The notes under the pieces: generated by a model
What the model was told of the DNA's origin: nothing
The model's input: only the letters and a program-made list of their open reading frames with translations
Databases searched by the model: none
Origin: Nematostella vectensis
Lineage: Eukaryota; Cnidaria; Anthozoa; Actiniaria; Edwardsiidae
Direction of reading: 5' to 3'
Length of the DNA stretch: 64,000 nt
Assembly (NCBI RefSeq): GCF_932526225.1
Contig: NC_064034.1
Span: forward strand, 5,940,001-6,004,000
Made by a program: the position numbers and the translations under genes
In this document: piece by piece, positions 48,331-60,478 of the stretch
How positions within the stretch are numbered: position 1 is the first letter of the stretch
Layout: every line of letters starts with the position of its first letter

Positions 48331-50195
48331 GTTATGCCACGAGCACGGAATTTCTGGCCCACTAGTCATGCCACGAGCACGGAATTTCTGGCCAACTAGA
48401 CATGCCACGAACACGGAATTTCTGGCCCACGAACAGCCATGAGCACAGAATTTTTGGCCCACTAGTCATGCCACGGACACGGATTTTCTGGCCCACTAGT
48501 CATGCCATGAGCACGGAATTTCTGGCCCACGAACAGCCATGAGCACGGAATTTCTGGCCCACTTGTCATGCCATGAGCACGGAATTTCTGGCCCACTAGT
48601 CATGCCATGAGCACGGAATTTCTGGCCCACGAACAGCCATGAGCACGGAATTTCTGGCCCACGAACAGCCATGAGCACGGAATTTCTGGCCCACTAGTCA
48701 TGCCATGAGCACGGAATTTCTGGCCCACTAGTCATGCCATGAGCACGGAATTTCTGGCCCACGAACAGCCCTGAGCACGGAATTTCTAGCCCACTAGTTA
48801 TGCCACGAGCACGGAATTTCTGGCGCACTAGTCATGCCATGAGCACGGAATTTCTGGCCCACGAACAGCCATGAGCACAGAATTTTGGCCCACTAGTCAT
48901 GCCAAGAGCACGGATATTCTGGCCCACGAACAGCCATGAGCACGGAATTTCTGGCCCACGAACAGCCATGAGCACGGAATTTCTGGGCCAATAGTCATGC
49001 CATGAGCACGGAATTTCTGGCCCACTAGTCATGCCATGAGCACGGAATTTCTGACCCAATAGTCATGCCACGAGCACGGAATTTCTGGCTCACTTGTCAT
49101 GCCATGAGCACGGAATTTCTGGCCCACTTGTCATGCCATGAGCACGGAATTTCTGGCCCACTAGTCATGCCATGAGCACGGAATTTCTGGCCCACGAACA
49201 GCCATGAGCACGGAATTTCTGGCTCACGAACAGCCATGAGCACGGAATTTCTGGCCCACGAACAGCCATGAGCACGGAATTTCTGGCCCACGAACAGCCA
49301 TGAGCACGGAATTTCTGGCCCACTAGTCATGCCATGAGCACGGAATTTCTGGCCCACTAGTCATGCCATGAGCACGGAATTTCTGGCCCACGAACAGCCC
49401 TGAGCAAGGAATTTCTGGCCCACTAGTTATGCCACGAGCACGGAATTTCTGGCGCACTAGTCATGCCATGAGCACGGAATTTCTGGCCCACGAACAGCCA
49501 TGAGCAAAGAATTTTTGGCCCACTAGTCATGTCATGAGCACGGAATTTCTGGCCAACGAACAGCCATGAGCACGGAATTTCCGGCCCACGAACAGCCATG
49601 AGCACGGAATTTCTGGGCCAATAGTCATGCCATGAGCACGGAATTTCTGGCCCACTAGTCATGCCATGAGCACGGAATTTCTGACCCAATAGTCATGCCA
49701 CGAGCACGGAATTTCTGGCTCACTTGTCATGCCATGAGCACGGAATTTCTGGCCCACTATTTATCCAACGAGTACGGAATTTCTGACCCACTAGTCATGC
49801 CATGAGCACGGAATTTCTGGCCCACTATTTATCCAACGAGTACGGAATTTCTGGCCCAATTTTATCCAACGAGTACGGAATTTCTGGCCCACTAGTCATG
49901 CCATGAGCACGGATTTCTGGCCCACATGGACCAGAAACTCCGTGCTCGTGGCATGACTATAGTGGGCCAGAAATTCTGTGCTCTTGGCATGACGAGTGGG
50001 CCAGAAATTCTGAACTCGTTGGATAAATAGTGGGCCAGAAATTCCGTGCTCATGGCATGACAAGTGAGCCAGAAATTCCGTGCTCGTGGCATGACTATTG
50101 GGTCAGAAACTCCGTGCTCGTGGCATGACTATAGTGGGCCAGAAATTCTGTGCTCTTGGCATGACGAGTGGGCCAGAAATTCTGTGGTCGGGCCC
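48331..50195. repeat. 32-34-bp satellite with a terminal inversion
   Basis: From 48331 to about 49920, units of 34 bp (CATGCCATGAGCACGG then AATTTCTGGCCCACTAGT) mix with 32-bp units (GAACAGCCATGAGCACGG then AATTTCTGGCCCAC). A block near 48770-49060 recurs near 49400-49690, so a longer period of about 628 bp is superimposed. From about 49924 to 50195 the units run in the opposite orientation. There are short open frames only because unit lengths let stops be avoided. Confidence 0.92.
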
Positions 50196-50803
50196 GCGGT
50201 GGTAAATGCGATCATATACAGTAACCGCAGAATTTCTAAACCCACGCAGCATTCTTACCTAATTGTTAAATGATAACTATTTTATACATATTTTGTCGGA
50301 ATGATATTCATTCAAGAGGAAATGCAGTAATTTCTATATTAAAATGACACTATAAACAGATTTTACTGAACGTGCGGTCGAATTGTTTTGTTTTTTCATA
50401 AAAACATAGACCCCTGAAGACGATATTGTGTTCCTTTTGCCTTAGTCATGCAGGAAGATAAACGTTGTAGCTAGAAATAGGAAATATGATGGCAGGTAGC
50501 ATGATGATTCGATACCCTTTGCTAAATTTAGTGTAAAAAGAAATTAAAAAATAAAATTAAAAATCATGCAGTTGAAATCAATAGATTTGTTGATTGCTTG
50601 TTTTTTGTCGTTCTCCAACAGAAACCAGGCTATATCTTTGTATTTATTGAACTTTGAGCTTCTTTTTAATAGTTTTAACAGGACGGCCGTCTTTGGTTCC
50701 AAAAATTTCTAGATTCCGGCGGAGTCTTGAGGTTTTTTTAAAGATTAAGTCGCATATTTAGTGGAAAATGCTAAATGAGAATAATTCAAAATAATTTTGT
50801 GTT

Positions 50804-53620
50804 AAAATTGACTTTGTCTCAAGGAATCCAAAATGGCGGCCGAGAAGAGGCAAAACGACGCTTGTTTTTCAAAGGCTTATACAATCGTCAAAAGCCTCCT
50901 AATTTCTGAATCCTTTTAGCCACAGAGAAAGAAACATTTTCTTACTAGCCTTGGACTATTTTTTTTTTCTATAAGTGAACTCAAATGTTGCTACGAGTAC
51001 ATTTTTCTTGTTCTAGCAAAAAAAAAGTAAGTGATCATTTGTATCGATCTCGAAATTCTTTCGCTGAAAGACGATATTATCATTCATAAGGTTTTTGATA
51101 CTGCTAGTTAACTAACAATAGTGTTTATTTTAGTTTTTTGTTAGTTTTTGTTTAATTTGTTTTATTACGAGCTCTCCAAATCTGGAACTGTGTTTGTATC
51201 AATACCCATGACCTGTCCTGGACTCACTGTCCAGATCTGGTAAGAATGTAAAAGTATACTAACATAAAAGGCGACCTCAATATAGATATTTGTGTCTTTT
51301 TGTCAATTCTATTTCCATTTAATTAAAAAATTTATACTTGCTATTTATGATCTGTTATGAATACCTTGTTCAAATTTGGCTTTCCAAAAAAAAAAAAAAA
51401 AAAAGAGAGGATAGAGAGGATGTGTATTATAGTGACTATCCACTGACGTCGTTTCTCATTTGACCTCTTGGCTGACCAGAAATTATAAAACGTTTTATAA
51501 TCATTACAAAAAAGGCAAGGAGGATATAAAAGCATGCATATATGTAAGACTTGCCACCATTATAGTAATGCACTTTCAGTCCTTAAATCTATCAGAAGAG
51601 CTCTTGTGGGGAAGATTATGCTGCCACACAAGAGTCTGTTATTTCCCTGTAATAATTACAGTCGGTTATTTTGCTGTAATTGATAATTATATGTAATAAT
51701 AAGGAAAATATCCTTAAGTTTTTTTTATGATAATATCTGCTTTATTAATGACTGTGTTTTGCTACTCAAAAAGCTTTATTGTTGACTTTTGTTAACTGTA
51801 AAATAACTTAGTTTACACAACTCCTTATTATAATTATCGTATTTTTAGTTTATTATTTTTTGAAGTTGTTTATATTAGCTGCAAACATGCTACTCTTACT
51901 ATTAAATATTAACTGCAAGTATTGACCTGCCAAAATATGGTATATTAAAAAGCACCTATAAAGGGTGTCAACCTATTTCTTTTAAAGTCTGTATTTGTCT
52001 CTAACTGTTGACACAGTCCACAAGATCCAACAGGATAGAAATTGTCAAGTGGTTTTCTTCCTGTGCTTATTTGGCCCATTTTGTGTAAATTCATTTGGCA
52101 TGGTGTTAATACAACTTCTAAGAATCTGACATTTTTTTGGTGCAAGGCCAGATTTTCCTCTTCACAGACTGAAGCAGGGCACCAACAAATCAAAGCTTGT
52201 AAATCCTGGTTATCAAAGTCATAGTATGAAATATATCTAAGTTATTGACTTATTTGCCTTGATTTATATCAAACCAGGAAATAATAGCCACAAACTGGGA
52301 GTTGGTAGCTATAAAGGGTGAATATGTTTACCTAATGTTGTTATGGATGGGCTTTAAAGAGCCCCATTCAAACCAAAATGGAATGTTAGAACAGCTATTA
52401 CTTTCTAGGCATGTGCACTAAAACAATTGAACAATTTATAATTGTAACCTAAATATTAGCCCCATCTACATTGATCATGACATTTCTATATCCTTCCTCC
52501 GAATATTTGTTTTGTTGTAAATCCTTTCGGTTGATTGGCGTACCAAGGCTTGGCCATATGAGTTGCTTTCACCACTTCCAAATCTTAGGACACTAAGAAT
52601 GGACTCCAGAGTGCTACCATTGGCACGAAATGAATGGATTGATGAAATAATCATCATAATCATCACACAATTGGTACAAAGATAAAGAACCATTCAGCAA
52701 ACTAAAGGAAACCAAGGATAACAATCCATTGAAAACCTATGTCTATATACAAAAAAAGGTTATTTCAGTCAGAAAAAAAATCTTATAATATTTGATCAGA
52801 ATATTTGATTAGAATATTTGATAAGGGGTCCAAGCACCAGGTGGTCAATGGACCTGGAGTCCATTTCCCCAAGTGATCCACAATATTTCAAGAGCCTGAA
52901 ACTGTTTGACTGACAGCATCATCTTTCCATCAAGAACTTTTTTGAAAGATTTTAATAGGGCCATTACTATAATGATGTCCATTACTATAATGATGGCAAG
53001 TATTATTACGAGCCAGGATGACATATATGCATGCTTTTATACACTCCTGTTCTTTTTTGCAATGATTTGATTTCTGGACAGCCAAGAGGTCAGATGCCAA
53101 GAGGTTTTTACAATTTCTTACCAGATCAGGGCAACTTGAGTCCAGGGCAGGTCATGAATGTTGATATTTATGCGCATCATGACTAAATTCTTTCTTATAC
53201 AAACACAATTTACTTACAGTTTTGAAGAGCTGGTTTAATATAAATGTAACAAAAAAAACAAGACATAAACTTCCGTATGTTACTTCTTACACTATTGTTA
53301 GTTAACTAGCAGTATCAAACACCTTATGAATGATAATATGGCCTCTCAGCGAGAGAATTTCGAGATCGAAACAAATGATCACTTATTTCCGAATTTATTG
53401 CTTTGCAAGAGCAAGAAAAAATCTCCTCATAACAACGTTTTAGTCCACTTATGGAGAAATAAATAGTCCAAGGCTAGTAACAAAATGTTTCTTTCTTTGT
53501 GACAAAAAGGATTCAGAAATAAGATGGCATATGACGATGTAGGAAGACTTTAAAAAGCAAGCGTCGTTTTCCCCCCTTCTCGGCCGCCATTTTGGATTCC
53601 TTGAGACAAAGTCAATTTTT
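50804..53620. mobile_element. DNA-transposon-like element with arms of about 320 bp
   Basis: The segments 50804-51123 and 53290-53620 are inverted copies. Both begin AATTGACTTTGTCTCAAGG and contain AAAATGGCGGCCGAGAAG, GATCATTTGT and CTAGTTAACTAACAATAGTG. Inside, two minus-strand open stretches look coding: 52475-52660 (ANGSTLESILSVLRFGSG) and 51945-52235 (CGLCQQLE, ICWCPASVCEEENL). The first faintly recalls the C-terminal part of P-element/THAP-type transposases; this is a weak impression. Confidence 0.7.
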
Positions 53621-53730
53621 TCGCCCTGCCATCTGATTGGCTAATCCGCGCGTCTAAAAATAGCCTGATCCTAGGAAACGCCGTGACACTTACATGATAC
53701 AGATGATTGCCCCTTCTTATGAGCCCATGT

Positions 53731-54655
53731 GAATACTCATTCATGCATACGGGATATTGATACATACGGGATGTCTGTAGCGTGTATTGTTGGCAGTATG
53801 TGTAATACTCATTCATGCATACGGGATATTGATACATACGGGATGTATGTAGCGTGTATTATGGGCTGTGTATGTAATACTCATTCATGCATACGGGATA
53901 TTCATACATACGGGGTGTCAGTAGCGTGTATTGTTGGCAGTATGTGTAATACTCATTCATGCATACGGGATATTGATACATACGGGATGTCTGTAGCGTG
54001 TATTGTTGGCAGTATGTGTAATACTCATTCATGCATACGGGATATTAATACATACGGGGTTTCTGTAGCGTGTATTGTTGGCTGTATGTGTAATACTCAT
54101 TCATTCATACGGGATATTGATACATACGGGATGTCTGTAGCGTGTATTGTTGGCAGTATGTGTAATACTCATTCATGCATACGGGATATTGATACATACG
54201 GGATGTATGTAGCGTGTATTATGGGCTGTGTATGTAATACTCATTCATGCATACGGGATATTCATACATACGGGGTGTCAGTAGCGTGTATTGTTGGCAG
54301 TATGTGTAATACTCATTCATGCATACGGGATATTGATACATACGGGGTGTCAGTAGCGTGTATTGTTGGCTGTATGTGTAATACTCATTCATGCATACGG
54401 GATATTTATACATACGGGATGTCTGTAGCGTGTATTGTTGGCAGTATGTGTAATACTCATTCATGCATACGGGATATTGATACATACGGGATGTATGTAG
54501 CGTGTATTATGGGCTGTGTATGTAATACTCATTCATGCATACGGGATATTCATACATACGGGGTGTCAGTAGCGTGTATTGTTGGCAGTATATGTGATAC
54601 TCATTCATTCATACGGGATATTGATACATACGGGATGTTTGTAGCGTGTATTGTG
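53731..54655 (-). repeat. 72-bp minisatellite R3, copy 3
   Basis: About 13 units against six in copy 2, starting at the end of the FN3-5 exon and repeating its GTATGT donor. Variants with CCATAATAC give an in-frame stop in about every third unit, so only short read-through is possible. Confidence 0.92.
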
Positions 54656-54931
54656 GGCTGTACGGACCAGGTCCTTTTCCTGTTCTCGCCCGCACCCGCA
54701 GATGGTAAATGGTGCAATTTTCCAGGTCATGCAGTACGATGTACGTCAAGGTGGAATTGAGGGACTCTGGAAGGGACCGACTGCGCAGTCTGGCTTGTCC
54801 GGAACTTAGTTCCAGATCGTAACTGGTGATAATTCCGTTGCTCTGATCTTTGGGGATTGGGTTCCAACTGATGTTGAATGTCGTTGAGTTGATTTCGGCG
54901 TGATTTACGCCTGAAGGTGGTGCACTCGGAA
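54632..54931 (-). CDS. Copy 3 FN3 domain 5 (intact frame)
   Basis: 300 nt, phase 1-1, open: [78 protein letters not shown]. Because FN3-2 ends in phase 1 and this exon starts in phase 1, loss of FN3-3 and FN3-4 leaves the frame intact. Confidence 0.9.
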
Positions 54932-55104
54932 CTAATCACAAGGAACATACACAAAAAAACCATTAAGCCATTGAATCAGACGATAATGTTCCCATCATAC
55001 ATGTACCGGCAAGTAGCAGTTTGAAAGGAAAACGTATGGGAAATTAAGAAAGAGAAGTAGTTAACTCATGTGAAAGCAAAAAGCAACCATAAATAATGGC
55101 ATTT

Positions 55105-55256
<152 letters not shown>

Positions 55257-55356
55257 ATAATGCGTGAGTGCAGGCGTTCATATAACAGTGCTCAATGCAT
55301 AGGTGTAGGGTGGGTATCTTGGTTTGTAGGAAAAAAAACACGCGAACTACCGTTTC

Positions 55357-55399
55357 ATCTCTACAAGCCTGTTTCGTGGTTGCCCACTCATCAGGAGAT
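55357..55399 (-). ncRNA. Hammerhead ribozyme motif (minus strand), intact core
   Basis: On the minus strand: ATCTC, CTGATGA, stem II GTGG/CCAC closed by a GCAA loop, GAAA, short stem III CA-GGCT-TG, then TA and GAGAT, which pairs with ATCTC as stem I. All conserved core positions of a type I hammerhead with a short stem III are present. The expected cleavage is after the A of TA. Confidence 0.85.
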
Positions 55400-55829
55400 T
55401 TATTAACACATTGACCCCTCAACCGGCCTGTACCAGCTTTGGGAAGTACCCACAACCCAAAAAATTCACAAATGCAAACTAAACACAACAAGATGAAGAT
55501 ACTCAGGCATCGGTCTAAGGGATAAATGGTCTTGAAGATATGCATCCAACCAAGGTGTTGGCAACTACTCTTAAGCCAAATAATTGCACAGGTTCTTTGA
55601 CAAATTTCAAATCGAACAAGGAAAAAAAAAGCAGAATCACCCCTCTCAATAAAACGCTCAAAATACAACACAAGGGAGAGAGATCAGCAAACACAGCTCA
55701 AGACACAAATAGATACCTTTATTCTGATCCTCCAGGTTCATTTCCATGGCCTCAAAACAAAATGTCCACTCCTTGAAGGCTTGTAAAACCACGAAGATGC
55801 ATTACGGATTGAAAAGCGTGACCCCTTGA

Positions 55830-56219
55830 AGGAAACTTCCTCCAATCATCTGTTATCTACCAAGCTACTGTAACAAGAAAGGACAACAACACCTCCGAAA
55901 CCTACGTAGGACTAACCGAGAACGAATTCAAGACAAGATATAGAAACCACACCGCCTCATTCCGACACGCTAAACACAGAAACTCGACCGAACTAAGCAA
56001 GTACATATGGAGCCTTAAAGACAACGACATAGAACACTTTATTTCATGGAAAATCCTGTCATCTCACTCCGCCTACAACAGCTCTAGCAAAAGATGTAAT
56101 CTCTGCCTCAAAGAAAACTTATCATTATCCGCCAACCCAAGCTATCAACTTTAAACAAGCGTAACGAGCTAGTGTCTTTGTGCCGCCACAGGAACAAAGC
56201 CTTGTTATGCAACAGCTGA
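55830..56219 (+). pseudogene. GIY-YIG endonuclease remnant of the Penelope-like element
   Basis: The frame reads VIYQATVTRKDNN, ETYVGLTENEFKTRY, NHTASFRHAKHRNSTELSK, YIWSLKDND, SWKILSSHSAYNSSSKRCNLCL and then meets TAA near 56152. The next residues of the family, LNKRNELVSLCRHRNKALL, continue in another frame to about 56219. The TYVGLTEN motif, RY, and the Cys pair CNLCL are typical of Penelope endonucleases. No start codon or RT domain is present. Confidence 0.8.
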
Positions 56220-56325
56220 ACTATTCAATTTCACCATAACAGCCATTCAAATTTCGCGCCCTATTTTTATGTTAATTTTATACATAGATAGTATATAAGT
56301 GATGGTAGTAATATATTCTTAATAA

Positions 56326-56368
56326 ATCTCCTGATGAGTGGGCAACCACGAAAAAGGCTTGTAGAGAT
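56326..56368 (+). ncRNA. Hammerhead ribozyme motif (plus strand), stem III mutated
   Basis: The inverted partner of 55357-55399, with identical stems I and II and the same CTGATGA and GAAA boxes. Stem III reads AA-GGCT-TG, so the first C-G pair is lost; self-cleavage may be weak. Confidence 0.8.
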
Positions 56369-56504
56369 GAAACGGTAGTTCGCGTGTTTTTTTTTCCTAC
56401 AAACCAAGATATATCCCGCTCTACACCTATGTATTGAGCACTGTTATATGAACGCCTGCACTCACACATTATATATATATAATTCAAAATGAGTGAAACT
56501 CTTA

Positions 56505-57608
56505 GACTGATATCTTATATCAAAACCGGCATCTGAGATAAAACCCGGCATGTGAGATCAAGACCGGTGTCTGAGATCAAGACCGGTGTCTGAAATCAAG
56601 ACCGGTATCTGAGATCAAGACCGGTATCCAAGATCAAACGCGGCATCTGAGATCAAGATCGGTATCTTAGATCAAACCCGGCAATTGAGATCAAGACCGG
56701 TACCTGAGATCAAACCCGGCAATTGAGATCAAGACCGGTACCTGAGATCAAACCCGGCAATTGAGATCAAGACCGGTATCTGAGATCAAACGCGGCACCT
56801 GAGATCAAGACCGGTATCTGAGATCAAACCCGGCAATTGAGATCAAGACCGGTGTCTGAGATCGAACGCGGCATCTGAGATCAACGCCGGTATCTGAGAT
56901 CAAACCCGGCAATTGAGATCAAGACCGGTACCTGAGATCAAACCCGGCAATTGAGATCAAGACCGGTATCTGAGATCAAAAACAGCAATTGAGATCAAGA
57001 CCGGTACCTGAGATCAAACCCGGCAATTGAGATCAAGACCGGTACCTGAGATCAAACCCGGCAATTGAGATCAAGACCGGTATCTGAGATCAAACGCGGC
57101 ATCTAAGATCAAGACCGGTATCTGAGATCAAACGCGGCAATTGAGATCAAGACCGGTATCTGAGATCAAGACCGGAATCTGAGATCAAACCCGGCATCTA
57201 AGATCAAGACCGGCATCTGAGATCAAGACCGGCATCTGAGATCAAGACCGGCATCAGAGATCAAGACCGGTATCTGAGATCAAACCCGGCATCTTAGATC
57301 AAGACCGGTATCTGAGATCAAACCCAGCATCTGAGATCAAGACCGGCATCTGAGATCAAGATGACGGCATCTGAGATCAAACCCGGCATCTGAGATCAAA
57401 CCCGGCATCTGAGATCAAGACCGGCATCTGAGATCAAGACCGGCATCTGAGATCAACCGCGGCATCTGAGATCAAGACCGGCATCTGAGATCAAACCCGG
57501 CATCTGAGATCAAGACCAGCATCTGATATCAAGACCGGAATCTGAGATCAAACGCGGCATCTGAGATTAAGACCGGTACCTGAGATCAAACGCGGCATCT
57601 GAGATCAA
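56505..57608. repeat. 19-bp minisatellite R4, copy 3
   Basis: About 58 units of GAGATCAAGACCGGTATCT type. More units alternate ACCGGT and CCCGGCAATT than in copy 2. Confidence 0.92.
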
Positions 57609-58887
57609 TCGTCACTTGTGGCTCCCGTATGTACTGAGTGTTACTCACCGTCCTCCCAGGTCTGTACAATACGCGTCACTTGTGGCTCCCGTATGTACTT
57701 AGTGTTACTCACCGTCCTCCCAGGTCTGTACAATACGCGCGTCACTTGTGGCTCCCGTGTACTTAGTGATACTCACCGTCCTCCCCGGTCTGTACAATAC
57801 GCGCGTCACTTGTGGCTCCCGTATGTACTCAGTGTTACTCACCGTCCTCCCAGGTCTTTACAATACGCGCGTCACTTGTGGCTCCCGTATGTACTCAGTG
57901 TTACTCACCGTCCTCCCAGGTCGGTACAATACGCGCGTCACTTGTGGCTCCCGTGTGTACTTAGTGTTACTCACCGTCCTCCCAGGTCTGTACAATACGC
58001 GCGTCACTTGTGACTCCCGTATGTACTTAGTGTTACTCACCGTCCTCCCAGGTCTGTACAATACGCGCGTCACTTGTGGCTCCCGTGTACTTAGTGATAC
58101 TCACCGTCCTCCCCGGTCTGTACAATACGCGCGTCACTTGTGGCTCCCGTATGTACTCAGTGTTACTCACCGTCCTCCCAGGTCTGTACAATACGCGCGT
58201 CACTTGTAGCTCCGATGTACTTAGTGTTACTCACCGTCCTCCCAGGTCTGTACAATACGCGCGTCACTTGTGGCTCCCGTGTACTTAGTGATACTCACCG
58301 TCCTCCCCGGTCTGTACAATACGCGCGTCACTTGTGGCTCCCGTATGTACTCAGTGTTACTCACCGTCCTCCCAGGTCTGTACAATACGCGCGTCACTTG
58401 TGGCTCCCGTATGTACTCAGTGTTACTCACCGTCCTCCCAGGTCGGTATAATACACGCGTCACTTGTGGCTCCCGTGTGTACTTAGTGTTACTCACCGTC
58501 CTCCCAGGTCTGTACAATACGCGCGTCACTTGTGACTCCCGTATGTACTTAGTGTTACTCACCGTCCTCCCAGGTCTGTACAATACGCGCGTCACTTGTG
58601 GCTCCCGTATGTACTTAGTGTCACTCACCGTCCTCCCAGGTCTGTACAATACGCGCGTCACTTGTGACTCCCGTATGTGCTTAGTGTTACTCACCGTCCT
58701 CCCAGGTCTGTACAATACGCGCGTCACTTGTGGCTCCCGTATGTACTTAGTGTTACTCACCGTCCTCCCAGGTCTGTACAATACGCGCGTCACTTGTGAC
58801 TCCCGTATGTACTCAGTGTTACTCACCGTCCTCCCAGGTCTGTACAATGCGCGCGTCACTTGTGGCTCCGGTGTACTGAGTGTTACT
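57609..58887 (-). repeat. 66-bp minisatellite R2, copy 3
   Basis: About 19 units of the family described at 18618-22074, so less than half as many. Its distal end abuts the 19-bp array R4 directly at about 57608, with no FN3 exons between. Confidence 0.94.
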
Positions 58888-59455
58888 TGAGCGAAGGGTA
58901 AGGGTGTAATTGGTAAATTTTTTGAGCAGGCTCAAGGAAAGGTCTTGCGTGTTGATGTTTGTCACTTTTTCTGATTTTATAATATTACTTCCATTGCTGG
59001 CCATGTACTCGAACAATACTATGTATTCCTTAAATTGCCCGTTAAGTCGGTAGTCAGAGGAGAGCTGAAACCAAAAAAGGTCATGTGAAGATGCATATCA
59101 AGTCATGGACGATACAAAAAGACACAGAATATTTTTCATTAGACTTCTACAGGGCGGACGAAATTCTAGGTCGTATACCAGTTTTTGATTAATCATTGAC
59201 GTAATCAAAGTTGAAGGCTCTTCAAGCGGGAAGCAGGCTTGAGGAGCAAGAGAGATTCTACTAAAGAAACATAAATATTTCCGCTCCATTAACTAGTCCC
59301 CGCCTTAGTTTTCGCACTGATTATTCTTTATATTACAACGAGTGATACAAAAATTTAAGGCGATCTTATTTCTTTACATACCGTCCATTGTATCCGTATT
59401 GCGGTGGATGATGTTGCAGCCGTCGATTGAGAAATTATAAGTTTTCCATCTGGAT
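58827..59455 (-). CDS. Copy 3 FN3 domain 2, two exons
   Basis: Exons 59382-59455 and 58827-59064 match those of copy 2, ending [10 protein letters not shown] before the GTGAGT donor that seeds the adjoining array. Open, phases 1-0 and 0-1. Confidence 0.88.
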
Positions 59456-59685
59456 CTGAATAACAAAGATGTTCACATCTTACATAAAAGTGACCCGAAA
59501 AGTGAAGGTATTCATGCATGGCCTCTCTAAAGCAACTTCTTATTCAGTAAGCCCTTCTTTTATCAAATCTCCGAGGATCTCGCCCCTGATCAGCCTTTCA
59601 AAAAACTTTCTTATATGTTAAAATGGATTACTCTTGTTATTTATAATAACTTGTGTGCGATGAGAAATTTCTACTGTGGTTGTAC

Positions 59686-59964
59686 CTGCCATGAGAGTTG
59701 TGTAGGAACCCGCTGAACTCCACAACCCGAGCCCAACCACACTCTTCCCTCTTGCCTGCACCGTGTAGCTCGTGTACGGCACAAGACCAGTCAACTCGTA
59801 TTGTGACGACGAGAGGATCTCACGTGTAGTCCATGCTCCACTCGTCCGGTACTTGACGGTATAACCGGTCAGCGGTCCTGTCGAGTCGTCTGCTAATGAC
59901 GTCAGCTGCAGTGTAAGTGAGCGCTTATTCCTTGTTACAGCTACTACTGGTGCTGCCAAAACAT
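59686..59964 (-). CDS. Copy 3 FN3 domain 1
   Basis: 279 nt, phase 1-1, open: [57 protein letters not shown]. Confidence 0.88.
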
Positions 59965-60032
59965 CTGAAAAATGCAGAAGTGCAATTTAGAAACCGTTGA
60001 TTGTTAGAACATCCTTATCGAGTCATACTCAC

Positions 60033-60371
60033 TTAGCTGGACAGAGACCGCTATCTCAGCACGTCTGGCTATGCCTGCACTTGGTAGAGTCAGCGGATAC
60101 CTTGCAGAGCATGCGTACGACTGGACACAATTTACAGGTCGGCGGTTCGGGTCTGGATGCACACATTTGTAGCTGTGTTTCACGTCAGCTGCTGAGCGGT
60201 ACGTTACGGTGATACTGCTTGAAGTATCCCCAGCCATCAAGGTATCATTTTTGTACCATTTAAAATCAACGGGCTGCAGTTGTCCGTTTATCAGACAGGG
60301 TACAGACACGTGTGTACCGTTTGATGCCTGGAGATTGATTTGTCTTTCAGATTTAAAACCAGGTAAAAATA
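60033..60371 (-). CDS. Copy 3 Ig-like domain exon
   Basis: 339 nt, open, phase 1-1. It codes [32 protein letters not shown] and [12 protein letters not shown], matching copy 2 with a few substitutions. Confidence 0.82.
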
Positions 60372-60478
60372 CTGGAAATAAGAAAAGCTGAAATGAGAGA
60401 AACTACAAAACTATTCTAGATTCTCAAAGCATGTGTTTTTGCTCCCAAGGATAGCAGTTGACACATTTCAGAGCATAC

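Larger units (their letters stand above)
44843..53730. other. Foreign, repeat-rich segment that replaced the first FN3-6 exon in copy 3
   Basis: Copies 2 and 3 agree up to CCTACCCGAGAGAGG (about 15033 and 44842) and again from the R3 array. Between them copy 2 has about 250 bases with the 101-nt FN3-6 exon; copy 3 has about 8.9 kb and no trace of that exon. The segment holds 40-bp repeats (44843-45003), AT-rich unique DNA, a pogo-like MITE, the 32-34-bp satellite and an element with long inverted arms. Plausible splice signals flank short open stretches (minus strand near 45522-45560 and 46992-47040), but I cannot assign them to a gene. Confidence 0.75.
55257..56480 (+). mobile_element. Penelope-like retroelement remnant with inverted terminal repeats
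   Basis: An insert of about 1.2 kb in the R4-FN3-5 intron of copy 3, absent from copy 2 (compare 16170-16201). Terminal repeats of about 150 bases at about 55257-55405 and 56319-56475 are inverted copies of each other, and each contains a hammerhead ribozyme motif. The inside carries a broken GIY-YIG endonuclease frame (about 55830-56219). Inverted or direct terminal repeats with hammerheads plus a GIY-YIG domain are known hallmarks of Penelope-like elements. The reverse transcriptase part is missing. Confidence 0.85.

Noticed and set aside
48331-50195. Repeat proteins with GQKFRAHGMTSGPEIPCSW
   Set aside because: A satellite reading with no splice context, no conserved family and changing frames.
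53729-54760. A 343-residue plus-strand open frame with 24-residue repeats ([12 protein letters not shown]...)
   Set aside because: It is the antisense reading of the 72-bp minisatellite, open only because the unit is a multiple of three. The coding strand here is minus.
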